From G963662655 sp963665015 (GTDB taxonomy: Bacteria; Cloacimonadota; Cloacimonadia; Cloacimonadales; JAIOQZ01): DNA of 64,000 nt. Of the stretch, positions 26,201 to 34,500 are shown one piece after another. Position numbers and translations under genes: made by a program. A model generated the notes under the pieces. That model made no database searches. It worked only from the letters and a program-made list of their open reading frames with translations, and was not told the DNA's origin. Every line of letters begins with the position of its first letter. Within the stretch, counting starts at the first letter, position 1. The stretch covers positions 744,001-808,000 of the forward strand of contig CAXXSY010000004.1 of the NCBI GenBank assembly GCA_963665015.2, in the 5' to 3' direction.

Positions 26201-26742
26201 CAAAGCTCCAGGCAGCGCTGGAAGATGATCAGGCTCGATCCGATGTCCCCTTTGTTGCATGCCAGGATACCGATGTTCTTCATGTGCTCGATCTGCATGG
26301 AGACAAGTCTGTCTTTCTGATAGAGATCGAGCGCGGCGTAGTAATCTTGTATAGCCTGCGCGAAATTGGATCTCAGGTAGTTCAGCCGCGACGAGAGCGA
26401 AAGGATATCCGCCTGGAGCGTGCTGTCAAATTGCTCCGTTGGAAGCTGACGCAATTGATCCATCTCTTCGATCGCCTCGGATTCGAGCCCTTGCAGGACT
26501 TTGATTTCGATGATCTGGATCAGCGCTTGGGCGAGATAAACTGTGCAGTCGAATTGGATTGCCAGTTCGCGTGCTTTGGCAGCGTATTCCAAGGCAATTT
26601 TCGCATAGCTCCGGTATTCTTTCGATAGTTCCAGCAGGATCGGGATTCGGTCGGTGCCCCGCTTGTTTTCGAGGTCGCGGACGAGGTTAACAACGTCGGT
26701 TTTGTCCAGCATTTCGGGAATACATGGATTGATAATAGTCAT
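23212..26742 (-). CDS. TPR-PAS hybrid histidine kinase with an atypical receiver
   Basis: A 1176-residue cytoplasmic protein. TPR repeats fill about residues 1-390 (for example LNNLGIIYQKLGEYEKAVEFH). Two or three PAS domains follow, the last with TLFESSADAIMILDRKG near 667, then HisKA with MSHEIRTPLHAVLGF (His about 812) and HATPase (NLVSNAVKFTLKG, DTGIGI, GTGLGLTITKRF). A C-terminal receiver (ATILIADESQEN to LAKPFTLQEL) keeps the acidic pair, Thr and Lys but reads LILYSSDLPGID where Asp should stand four residues before the Pro; Ser is there instead. The start at 26742 (ATG with a GGTGAT site) is preferred over an in-frame upstream start at 26832. It lies downstream of the HDOD gene and converges on the PAS kinase. 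Confidence 0.87.
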   Translation of the reverse strand: MTIINPCIPEMLDKTDVVNLVRDLENKRGTDRIPILLELSKEYRSYAKIALEYAAKARELAIQFDCTVYLAQALIQIIEIKVLQGLESEAIEEMDQLRQLPTEQFDSTLQADILSLSSRLNYLRSNFAQAIQDYYAALDLYQKDRLVSMQIEHMKNIGILACNKGDIGSSLIIFQRCLELCRDNDQKKCSCQILNNLGIIYQKLGEYEKAVEFHKEAASIAGEISDARMITSTTGNLGIDYHQMQQYKIAMRYYERTLEEATRNNQPDIIALMNGNIGRLLHDTRQYEQAMDYLTKSLSIYKAIQNHRGDILVTTAMAKLYLDRDNPATNPQRSIQLLTSILRNNEDNLEIPKLAEIYKLLAGAYEKTGNTIEAYHSLKEYQNIHEQLECLSKRDTDHRFLSLIEATEENIRHGIPKEEQTADNEDILLTSEHYGYLTVEIETFKIVKSNPNLYMILGYRSIEEMEERFRILELLQCSDQGLIRELENGNHLEEEEIFWEDTGRFLSINAIYNNESGNAFFLIRDISDQHDIKNRFRHTQSLIRSIINTLPINIFWKRLDGGLLGYNQAFKTLANLPHDPDEDTTVESVWPFQEFEHYQSLEFILKEEGVPIVKQPLLERLDSGEQRWFEYTLLKISDGSPVDDILVMLEDVTEIRKLMQNIRENEVKYRTLFESSADAIMILDRKGFIDCNQQTVEMFNTNDREHFIGLHPAELSPPTQPSGKNSFRLSMERIEEAFATGYSKFEWIHKRQGGEEFPAEVWLTRFRLQDRDVLQATVRDISEAKINAQALQEAHRKADIANKAKSEFLANMSHEIRTPLHAVLGFADLLYTLIEDEKLKEYVSTIQMGGKSLLNIIDEVLDLSKIEAGLFKLEYQPLSITDLLREVVALSEIRARKKNIQVSTIIAPNIPAFILLDTTRLRQILLNLVSNAVKFTLKGSISIEANVENLGDDQLDLHLTVEDTGIGIREETLDKIFDAFYQEPSYSISAPKGTGLGLTITKRFVELMNGTIQVQSKPGEGTRFELLFRDIQICRDIPQYLNENRDVDRIQFEPATILIADESQENRRIIRDTLEKQPIELIEAIEAEQALEAAHEIKPALILYSSDLPGIDLLTIMNRLRDDEELKNTTVIAMTVAKPDTSLDDLKKMGFDDYLAKPFTLQELIYRLARFLPHSR

Positions 26743-26925
26743 GCAATCACCCCCGTATTGTTCGCCTGGCTTTCTGTTGTCACGAGAAACAGCAGACAGT
26801 GTCGATTCCGGCAAATCCAACACCTTCGACAATTTGCAATGCCACGAATTCTATGAGTTGATTGTAATAAAGGATTGATAATCTGTCAAAGAAAAAACAG
26901 ACTACCGGGTTCTGCCGTACGTATC

Positions 26926-27768
26926 TTATCGGTCTTCCAGCGATTCCTCGATTGCCTTGATCTTGTCGATTGAGCTTTGCAGGATGCGGTCCAGGTCGTT
27001 GCTGTGAATCTTGTATCCCATGAGAAGTTTCTGATGCCCCATGTATTGCAGTCCGTCCTTCTGTGACGATTTTCCGATCACCATCGACAGATAGTCGGCC
27101 AGCGCGGTGAGATTAACGTACGGGTTGTCGAGTTTCAGCGGGTTGTGGTGGTGCCGTGCGGACAGGACGACATCCTCGGCGAAATTCCAGTCGCGCAGTA
27201 TCTTGGCGCTTACGTCGGAGTGGGTGAAGCCGAGGACTTTTCGCTCGGCGGTGAGGAAATCGACATGTTCGGTCTCGATCAGGTCGAGCATCTTTCGATA
27301 TTCGTCTTTGACGTACTGACCGAGGATGATCTTGCCGATATCGTGGAGCAGGCAGGCTGTGTAGAGCAGGGACGAATCGATGTCAGGTTCGAGGTATTGC
27401 AGTTCGCCGCCCAGGATTGCCACCGCCAGGCTGTGCTCCCAGAGCTCGCCCGGATAGGATTCGTAGCCGACGATCATATCGTTGAAATAGGGCTTCGCAG
27501 CCGACTTGAGGATGATCTCGTTCATTTCGTTGATGCCGATGATGCTCATGGCGAGCCGAAGATCGGTGATCGTCCGAGCCGTGGCGTATTTGGCGGAATT
27601 GGCGACGCGGAGGATATTGGCGGTCAGAGACGCATCGACGTGCACGATGTCGGCAAGTTCCTGCATCGTGAAATCTTCCTTTTTCAAGATTACGGTCGCT
27701 TTGTGGGCAACTTTACTGAAAGGCGGTAATACCTCGATTCGAGCCATCATTTCCTTGATCGATATCAT
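26926..27768 (-). CDS. HDOD-domain signalling protein
   Basis: A 280-residue HDOD protein. It begins with LPPFSKVAHKATVILK and QELADIVHVDASLTANILRVANSA, and has the degenerate HD-phosphohydrolase core with LLYTACLLHDIGKIILG and a later SARHHHNP. The family lacks a full metal site and is thought to act in signalling rather than catalysis, though here HD and several His remain. An AAGGAG ribosome site lies just before the ATG. It is transcribed toward the hybrid kinase with a 183-base gap, so the two may be co-expressed. The divergent gene upstream is an unknown lipoprotein. Confidence 0.88.
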   Translation of the reverse strand: MISIKEMMARIEVLPPFSKVAHKATVILKKEDFTMQELADIVHVDASLTANILRVANSAKYATARTITDLRLAMSIIGINEMNEIILKSAAKPYFNDMIVGYESYPGELWEHSLAVAILGGELQYLEPDIDSSLLYTACLLHDIGKIILGQYVKDEYRKMLDLIETEHVDFLTAERKVLGFTHSDVSAKILRDWNFAEDVVLSARHHHNPLKLDNPYVNLTALADYLSMVIGKSSQKDGLQYMGHQKLLMGYKIHSNDLDRILQSSIDKIKAIEESLEDR

Positions 27769-27865
27769 TCCTTCTCCTTCAACGATTGAGGTCTTTCATG
27801 ATAATATAAGACATCATCGAATCTTGTAAATCACGAATCCGTTTTTCTGCCCCGTTTTTTTTATT

Positions 27866-27893
27866 TTGACAAATACTGTTTCAAATAGCATTC
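27866..27893 (+). promoter_or_regulatory. Possible promoter of the lipoprotein gene
   Basis: TTGACA at 27866-27871 follows a long T-rich stretch. The -10 region 17 bases on (CATTCT) is poor. It lies about 60 bases before the ATG at 27930, a sensible distance. The -35 box matches those before the methyltransferase, Mbx operon and ABC permease genes. Confidence 0.35.
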
Positions 27894-27929
27894 TCTGTAT
27901 CAGAAATTCTTCCGTGGGGGATCGATGCA

Positions 27930-28778
27930 ATGAAATTATCGGAAATGCTATTTACTATTCTCATCATTTTACTCGTTTCGTCCTGTTCCGTCAGCTTCGA
28001 GAGCGGTAACGACGAATCGGAAACAAATTTCTGGAAGGAAAACCACTTCGTCCAGAAAAACGTCGAAACCGTGCCGGAAAGTCAGCCGTTCGTGAAAGCG
28101 AAGATCGATGGAGAATGGAAGTCCTTCGACTTACAGAGATTCACCGACAGCTTCATGTCGTGGAATATCAAGAGTCGTACGGAAACGCTGGAAGGCTTCA
28201 TGTCGCATCCGCCCAAACCGCCCCGGCTCGCCGGCCCACACAACGGAATCGTCGCCACATGGGGCAACAAACGCGAAGACAACCTGTTCAGCCTCAACAA
28301 CGCCGTCAAGGGCATGGGATTCTGCCCGAAGGAATCGACCATCGAGGCGATGATCCAGAAGATGCGCGACACCATGGACGCGCCGTTCCAGGAAAAGCTC
28401 GATGTGCTCATGGCATTCTACGAAAACGCCGATTCCCTCTTCCACCTCGACCGGCAGATTTCTCTCGAACTTTACTCAACACCCGAATTCGAAACCCAAT
28501 CCTTCCTCAACCAGATGAAGTACCCCGTATCGACCGTCGTGTTCCTCGATATACCCTCCTACAAACTGAAGACGATCACCCGCCTGCTACACCCGCAAGA
28601 CCCCGATCTCACCCAGCAAGAAAGACTCCTGGTCGATTACGTCAATATCGTTCACAGCTATTTCCACGGCGAATTCGACAAGGAATTCACCGCCGTGATC
28701 TACTACGTCGTCGGAATCTACGATAACTCTCCCGGCAAAAACGCTCGTGGAACACGCCTGATGCCGCCTCTGCCCTGA
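27930..28778 (+). CDS. Lipoprotein of unknown function
   Basis: A 282-residue exported lipoprotein with a signal peptide and lipobox LLVSSC (Cys19). I do not recognise a family. Visible features are an acidic linker after the Cys, an aromatic-rich segment (KIDGEWKSFDLQRFTDSFMSW), a Pro-rich stretch SHPPKPPRLAGPHNG, and a mostly helical second half (FQEKLDVLMAFYENADSLFHLDRQISLELY; DYVNIVHSYFHGEFDKEFTAVIYY). There is no enzyme motif. Codon use resembles its neighbours. It is divergent from the HDOD gene and stands alone; its stop codon is followed two bases later by a nested-hairpin repeat. Confidence 0.7.
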   Translation: MKLSEMLFTILIILLVSSCSVSFESGNDESETNFWKENHFVQKNVETVPESQPFVKAKIDGEWKSFDLQRFTDSFMSWNIKSRTETLEGFMSHPPKPPRLAGPHNGIVATWGNKREDNLFSLNNAVKGMGFCPKESTIEAMIQKMRDTMDAPFQEKLDVLMAFYENADSLFHLDRQISLELYSTPEFETQSFLNQMKYPVSTVVFLDIPSYKLKTITRLLHPQDPDLTQQERLLVDYVNIVHSYFHGEFDKEFTAVIYYVVGIYDNSPGKNARGTRLMPPLP

Positions 28779-28779
28779 T

Positions 28780-28832
28780 CGATCAAACTTCCGAATGTCC
28801 GAACGGAGTGAGGTCTTCCGAATGTTTGATCG
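28780..28832. repeat. Nested-hairpin repeat element E
   Basis: Outer arms CGATCAAAC and GTTTGATCG are perfectly complementary. Two direct copies of TTCCGAATGT flank a short inner segment (CCGAACGG then GTGAGG). It follows the lipoprotein stop codon directly, as element A follows a glycosyltransferase. Confidence 0.7.
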
Positions 28833-28852
28833 CTAATCCCGGGCACGCTGTA

Positions 28853-29011
28853 GGGCGCAGACCTCCGTGTCTGCCCAATCTCTCATGATGGCGCTCAGAG
28901 GTTACGCGCTATGAGAAATGGGAGATGCCAAGCTGGAGCTTGGCGGACCATGGGGAGAGGGAGATGCCAAGCTGGAGCTTGGCGGATCGAGAGATGGGCA
29001 ACCACAGAGGG
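28853..29011. repeat. Cluster of covarying-arm hairpin repeats
   Basis: Contains GCAGACC-TCCG-TGTCTGC (6 of 7 pairs), two copies of GCCAAGC-TGGA-GCTTGGC (28927-28944 and 28966-28983), and a GGGCAA...TTGCCC stem near 28984-29006. The first three share the 7-bp arm / 4-base loop layout and GAGAT/ATCTC flank of the family at 6.9, 11.8 and 59.2 kb. The rest of 28833-29090 shows no gene. Confidence 0.6.
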
Positions 29012-29094
29012 ATTGCCCCTACACCTGATCGCCGATGGTCGTGCCAGCGCTTATATTGCACGGTGTGTAATATTGATGTCATAAAATATTTTTG

Positions 29095-29123
29095 TTGACA
29101 AACATTTTCGGCTATATTGTATC
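29095..29123 (+). promoter_or_regulatory. Candidate promoter of the Mrp/Mbx operon
   Basis: A consensus TTGACA at 29095-29100 is followed 16-17 bases on by TTGTAT/TGTATC, a weak -10. The start codon is about 40 bases further. The region from 29070 is AT-rich, unlike the flanking repeats, and this is the only likely promoter before a run of 12 tightly packed genes. Confidence 0.5.
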
Positions 29124-29160
29124 ACGAACGAGTTTCAATCGACGATAACACGGAGGTATG

Positions 29161-29646
29161 ATGCAACGAATCAAGGCGTTCATCCTTCTTTTCCTTTTTC
29201 TCTATCTTGTCTGGATGTTGCTGACCGACTTCCATTCTCAGCAGGAGTGGATCGTAGGTGGCGTCGTGTCGCTTGTCCTGGCGTTGATCTTCGCATCGCG
29301 CGCGCAGGCGATCGGCAGGATCCGGATGAATCCCAAAGCGCTGGTCTATGGGATTCTGTACATCTTCATATTTCTGTGGGAGCTGCTCCGGTCGAACCTC
29401 GATGTGGCGCATCGGGTCGTGATGCCATCTCTACCGATCAATCCGGGCATCGTGAAGGTCAGGACGAAGCTCCGGTCGCCGCTGGGCAGGACGGTGCTCG
29501 CCAATTCGATCACGCTGACGCCGGGCACGTTGACCGTGGAAGCGAAGGACGACATGCTCTACATCCACTGGATCGACGTGAGCGCAGGCGATACGCAGGC
29601 GATCGTGTCGAAGTTTGAGAAGTATCTGGAGGTGATCTTTGGCTGA
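29161..29646 (+). CDS. mrpE: MrpE/MbhA-like antiporter subunit
   Basis: A 161-residue inner-membrane protein of the MrpE family, the first subunit of the Mrp-type Na+/H+ antiporter module that Mbh- and Mbx-type complexes carry. Two hydrophobic helices at the N terminus are followed by FIFLWELLRSNLDVAHRVVMP and a soluble domain with the family's LANSITLTPGTLTVEAKDDMLYIHW. Either of two adjacent ATGs (29158, 29161) could start it; the second is better spaced from GGAGGT. It overlaps mrpF by 8 bases and leads the respiratory operon. Confidence 0.88.
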   Translation: MQRIKAFILLFLFLYLVWMLLTDFHSQQEWIVGGVVSLVLALIFASRAQAIGRIRMNPKALVYGILYIFIFLWELLRSNLDVAHRVVMPSLPINPGIVKVRTKLRSPLGRTVLANSITLTPGTLTVEAKDDMLYIHWIDVSAGDTQAIVSKFEKYLEVIFG

Positions 29647-29899
29647 AATAATCTATCAGGTGGCGGCGTTGATCGCGCTGGTGGCTCTGACGCTGGCTGT
29701 GATCCGCATGTTCAAGGGACCCACGATCGCCGACCGCGTTGTGGCGCTGGACGCGATGACGATCATCTCGATATCGCTTCTGGCGTTCATATCCGCGAGT
29801 GCGATGCGCATTGTATATCTCGACGTGGCGCTGGTCTATGGACTGATCAGCTTCGTTGGCGTCGTGGCGGTGGCGCGATATCTGGAGAGGGGGTTGTGA
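29639..29899 (+). CDS. mrpF: MrpF/MbhB-like antiporter subunit
   Basis: An 86-residue membrane protein with three predicted helices and the MrpF signature FKGPTIADRVVALDAMTIISIS, which contains the conserved Asp residues, then VYLDVALVYGLISFVGVVAVARY. It belongs to the small-subunit set (E, F, G) of Mrp antiporters, which in Mbh/Mbx complexes forms the sodium-translocating arm. It starts within the end of mrpE and its stop overlaps mrpG, giving coupled translation. Confidence 0.9.
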   Translation: MAEIIYQVAALIALVALTLAVIRMFKGPTIADRVVALDAMTIISISLLAFISASAMRIVYLDVALVYGLISFVGVVAVARYLERGL

Positions 29900-30234
29900 T
29901 GGCGATATTCGGCTCGTTGATGACCCTCGCGGGGTCGATATTCCTGCTTCTGGGTGCGCTTGGACTGCTCCGAATGCCCGATGTCTATAACCGCATGCAG
30001 GCGGGAACCAAGGCGACCACGCTGGGCAGCATGCTCTTTCTGATCGGGCTGAGCCTGGGCAGGACGGAGTGCATCTGCATCGGGCGCATGATCCTACTGA
30101 TCGTGTTTTTGATCTTCACCAACCCGCTATCCTCGCACGCGCTGGCACGGGCGGCGCACTATCTGGGCATCCCGTTGACCGCCAGGAGCGTGCGGGACGA
30201 GCTCGCCGAAGACGAGCAGAAGGAGGGAGCATGA
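29896..30234 (+). CDS. mrpG: MrpG/MbhC-like antiporter subunit
   Basis: A 112-residue MrpG-type membrane protein with three helices and the family motif GALGLLRMPDVYNRMQAGTKATTLGS. It completes the E-F-G set. The start overlaps the mrpF stop (GTGATG) and its own end overlaps the next start (ATGA), as in most Mrp and Mbh operons. The C-terminal tail is acidic. Confidence 0.9.
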   Translation: MMAIFGSLMTLAGSIFLLLGALGLLRMPDVYNRMQAGTKATTLGSMLFLIGLSLGRTECICIGRMILLIVFLIFTNPLSSHALARAAHYLGIPLTARSVRDELAEDEQKEGA

Positions 30235-30485
30235 CGACGATGAACCTGATCCTGGTGGTCTGGCTGGGCGTTCTGATGCTGGCCGCGGCGGTCTTTGCCG
30301 TGATCACGAAAAAGGTGCTCTCCGCGATCATCGCGGCGGGTGTGGTCAGTCTTCTGGCGAGCGTGATCTATCTGATCCTCGCGGCGCCGGACGTTGCCAT
30401 GACCGAAGCGGCGATCGGCAGCGGACTCACCACGGTGGTGTTTCTCTATGCCTACAGTCGCATGAAAGCGGACGGGGAGGATTGA
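30231..30485 (+). CDS. MbhD-like subunit (DUF4040)
   Basis: An 84-residue membrane protein with three helices. AAPDVAMTEAAIGSGLTTVVFLYAYSRM is the hallmark of the MbhD / MrpA-C-terminal (DUF4040) family and resembles part of NuoJ. The start at 30231 overlaps the mrpG stop and follows AAGGAGG. It pairs with the following MbhE/MrpB fusion to make the parts that in true Mrp systems are fused to MrpA. Confidence 0.85.
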   Translation: MTTMNLILVVWLGVLMLAAAVFAVITKKVLSAIIAAGVVSLLASVIYLILAAPDVAMTEAAIGSGLTTVVFLYAYSRMKADGED

Positions 30486-30487
30486 TT

Positions 30488-31186
30488 ATGATAACCAGAA
30501 TCCTCGCATTTGTAGCTGTCATCGGCTTCGCGCTGATGCTGCTTCCGTTGATCCACGAGTTTGTGCCCATGCAGGAGCTGACACCCGTATCCGGCAGCTA
30601 TGTGGCGAAGGGCCCGGACGAACTGGGCGCGCAGAACATCGTGACATCCGTGGTGGTGACCTACCGTGGACTGGACACCCTGGGCGAAGTGACGGTGCTT
30701 TTCATCGCGACCGCAGGCGTGGGATTCCTCCTCGGAAGGCGCAAGGAGAAGAAGCCGAAGCGGAAATCGTCTGAAATCCTCCAGACGGGTGCTTCGTTCC
30801 TGATCGCGCTCATCTTCATGTACGGCGTCTATGTGTTCGTGCATGGGCATCTGACGCCGGGCGGCGGATTCCAGGGCGGCGTGGTGATCGCCACCGGTAT
30901 CCTGTTGATCATGCTTGCCGACGTGAACATGAAATTCAACCACGCCCTCCTGCACTTCGTGGAATCGATCTCGGGCGTCGGGTACGTCATCCTCGGTCTT
31001 CTGGGACTGCTGCTGGCATCGACGACGGTGACCGGATTCGGCGACGGCTTTCTCAACAACCGCTTTCTGCCCCTCGGAACCTACGGCAGCCTCTTCAGCG
31101 CGGGTGCGATACCACTCATATATTCGCTGGTCGGACTCAAGGTCGGTTCGGAACTGACCGGAATCCTGGACAACATGCAAGAATAG
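30488..31186 (+). CDS. MbhE-MbhF (MrpB) fusion subunit
   Basis: A 232-residue membrane protein joining two Mrp modules. Residues 1 to about 85 match MbhE, with NIVTSVVVTYRGLDTLGEVTVLFIATAGVGFLL. The rest is MrpB/MbhF: FMYGVYVFVHGHLTPGGGFQGGVVIATGILL and LPLGTYGSLFSAGAIPLIYSLVGLKVGSEL. In Pyrococcus Mbh these are separate genes. A charged linker (GRRKEKKPKRKSSE) joins them. I use the ATG at 30488, with GGGAGG upstream, rather than an in-frame TTG six bases earlier. Confidence 0.87.
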   Translation: MITRILAFVAVIGFALMLLPLIHEFVPMQELTPVSGSYVAKGPDELGAQNIVTSVVVTYRGLDTLGEVTVLFIATAGVGFLLGRRKEKKPKRKSSEILQTGASFLIALIFMYGVYVFVHGHLTPGGGFQGGVVIATGILLIMLADVNMKFNHALLHFVESISGVGYVILGLLGLLLASTTVTGFGDGFLNNRFLPLGTYGSLFSAGAIPLIYSLVGLKVGSELTGILDNMQE

Positions 31187-31195
31187 GATTTTCGT

Positions 31196-31549
31196 ATGAA
31201 CATAACAATACTTTTCGGAGCCATGCTGCTGATCATCGGCATCTGGGCGATGCTGACGCACAAGAACCTGATCCGCATCATCATCGGATTCTCGCTGATG
31301 GACACCGGCATCCACGTAATCATGGTCTCGGTGGGCTACATCGGCGGAAAGACCGCGCCCATCCTCGACAAGGCGGTCGATAAGGCGAGCGCGCTGACCA
31401 GGGTGGTCGATCCCATTCCGTCAGCGCTGGTTCTCACCGCGATCGTGATCGGTCTGGCGGTCACCGCGCTGATGCTGTCCTACGCCGTGCGCATGGTGCA
31501 GAAGGGCAAATCGCTCTCCATAGACGATTATCAGGAGTCACGATGGTAA
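31196..31549 (+). CDS. MrpC/NuoK-like subunit (MbhG)
   Basis: A 117-residue membrane protein of the MrpC/NuoK family with three helices. NLIRIIIGFSLMDTGIHVIMVSVGY and VVDPIPSALVLTAIVIGLAVTALMLS are typical, and the Pro-x-Pro-Ser-Ala-Leu stretch is diagnostic. It lies 9 bases after the MbhE/F fusion and overlaps the large antiporter subunit by seven bases. Confidence 0.9.
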   Translation: MNITILFGAMLLIIGIWAMLTHKNLIRIIIGFSLMDTGIHVIMVSVGYIGGKTAPILDKAVDKASALTRVVDPIPSALVLTAIVIGLAVTALMLSYAVRMVQKGKSLSIDDYQESRW

Positions 31550-34500
31550 ACCCGATCTATCTATTCGTTATCGCACTGGGCGGCGCGTTTCTGATCGGTC
31601 CTTCCGACCGCATGGGACGGCAGTTTTCCGTCTGGCTTACAGCGCTGATCATGGCGCTCATGACCTGGATCGCCGGATCGTGGTTCTTCTCGCTATCGAA
31701 CGGCGCTGAAGCCGCGCAGATATTCACCGCCGGGCTTCGTCCACCCGTATCGATCAACCTCTTCATGGGCTACCGGGAAGCGCTGATCCTCATGCTTTCC
31801 AACGCGGCGGGTCTCTTGGGCGTGTTCGCGCTCAAGAGGCGATTTCAAGAACTCCCCGCGTACGCGATGATGCTCTACGTGGCGATGATCGCCGGCGTGA
31901 ACGGAATCGTCATGACGCGCGATATCTTCAACCTCTTCGTGTTCATCGAGATCAATTCGATCGCCACCTATGCCCTGATCGCGCTGGAACCGAGTCGCAA
32001 AGCACTTTCCGCCGGATTCAAGTACATGATCGCCGGCAGTATCGCGTCGATCTTGTTCCTGCTCGGTACTATTTTCATCTACCGGCTGGGTGGTACGCTG
32101 AACATCGACCAGCTCTCCGGCATGGGAATCGCCGCAATGGGCAAGATCGGATGGCTGGCGGTCTTCCTGCTCCTGACGTCGATCCTGATTGAGCTAAAGC
32201 CGTTCCCCGCCAACGGATGGGCGCTGGATGTCTATGAAAGCGCGCACGGCAGCGTTCTGGCACTGATATCGTCCGCCAACGCGGGTGCGATGTTCTACGC
32301 GCTCTACAAGCTTATGCCCGTGATCGGCGACGGTTTTCTGAACCTGATCGCGGTGGTCGGACTGGTCACATTCTTTTTCTCGAATCTACTCGGCATCCGG
32401 CAGCAGATTTTCAAACGCCTCCTGGGCTACAGTTCCGTCGGTCAGATCGGCCTGATGATGGGCGTCTGGGCGCTTATGACAAGGCTCGGGTACGACGAAG
32501 CCCTGATCATGATCATCACCGGCGCGATCTTCATCAATCACTTTCTCGCCAAGGCGGGGCTGTTCTGGCTGTCCGAGACGGACTGGGGCGCGATTCGCAA
32601 TCAGCCTGAGAAGCTCTTCAGCTTCGGCGTTTTGATCTTTGCGCTGGCAGGTTTCCCGCCGTTTCCGACCTTCTGGGCGAAATGGAACCTGGTGCTCCGG
32701 CTTATGGACAGCGGCGCTTACCTTGCGCTGGTCGCGATTCTGCTCGGTTCGATGTTCGAGATTTTCATGCTGTTCAAGTGGTTTGGAAAGGCGATTCACT
32801 CGAGCACGGACCGCGAGGTCGAGACCCTGCATGGCTTCGAGTTTCCATCGCGAATCTTCATGCTGGCGCTGGTCGTGGTGGGCTTGCGCGCGAGCTGCTA
32901 TTTCGTGCCGGGTGAGCTTATGAACTCGATACCATCCTGCCTGGCCGTGGCTGCTCCCCTCATCGGCGCTGCGTTCATCTATCTTCTCGACTGGCTTCCC
33001 GGCAAGATCAAGGCGGGGCTGACCATCATTCTCACCGGACTGTATCTGTACATCGTGCTACCCGCGATCCAGCCGCTACCGACGCTGTTCATGGCGATTT
33101 TCGCACTCGGCGGGATGCTGGTGACCTTCGCCAGCATGTACCGCAAGATCGATTCGCGCGGGTTCTATCCGCTTCTGCTCATGATGATCCTGTCGCTGAT
33201 GAATCTCACCGTCTCCGGGACGACGCTCGAATTCTTCACTGCGTGGGAGTTCATGACGCTGAGCTCGTACCTGCTGCTGCTGCGCGGGAAAAACGCGGGC
33301 GAGCACGCGCTCCGGTATGTCATGTTCTCTATGGGTGCCGCGTTCCTGATCATGAGCGGTTTTGCGACGATGGGCACCACCGATTTCCACAGCCTGCTCA
33401 ACTCTTATCATTCGTTCCATTGGGGCTTCGTCCTGGTGGGGCTGGGCATGCTGGTCAAGATGGGCGGTATCGGATTCCACGTGTGGTTACCGGGTGCTTA
33501 TGCCGAGGCGGAAGACGATATCTCGACCTTCTTCTCCGCCATTCTGAGCAAGGCGGCGGTCTATGGACTGCTGCTGGCGACGATGATCTACACGATCAAC
33601 TACCACGGCGGATTCGATCTGCGCAGCATCCTGGGCTGGCTGGGAGTCCTGACGGCTGTCTTCGGCGCGCTGATGGCGGTTTTTCAGGAGGATATCAAAC
33701 GGCTCCTGGCGTATTCGAGCATGAGCCAACTCGGCTACATCGTGCTCGCGCTCGCCATGGCGGATCAACTCGGCTGGACGACAGCGCTCTACATCACCGT
33801 CTTACACGTGATGTTCAAGGGGATGTTGTTCCTCGCGGTAGCGGGTATCGTGCAGGCGACCGGTACGCGTCTGATGTACCGGATGGGCGGCTTGATCAAG
33901 AGGATGCCCTTGAGCTTCATCTCGGTGCTGATCGCGATCATTGCCGTCTCGGGCGTGCCGCCGTTGGCCGGATTCGGTGCCAAGTGGATGCTCTACACGG
34001 CCCTGATCCAGAAGGGTTGGTACCTGCGAGCGGGTGTCGCGTTCTTCTCGAGCGCGATCGCGTTCCTGTACCTTTTCCGCCTGATCCACAGCATGTTCCT
34101 CGGGCAACTGAAATACGAACATCGCAACGTGCGTGAAGCCTCGCCCTGGCTGATCGCGCCACAGTTCGTGCTGCTCTTTGCGATCATGATCGTATCGACT
34201 TTCCCGAAACTGCTTCTCGAACCGCTGGGCGCGATCCTTCCGAGGTCGATTCCGGGCGCGGTGGCGTGGCAGGAGGGCACGATGCTTTCGAGTCTCGGCT
34301 ACTGGAACGGCACGCTGGTTATGTACGTGACGATGGGTGTGTTCGCACTGGTGCTCCTGTGGTTGATCCTATGGCTGCGGCAGGTGAAGAAGGTCGGGCA
34401 GTTCAACATCGTCTATGCCGCCGAGAGACCGATGCTCCCCGAAACAACCCACTACGCGTACGACTTCTTCCCTTATTACCGGAAGGCGTTGGGCGGACTG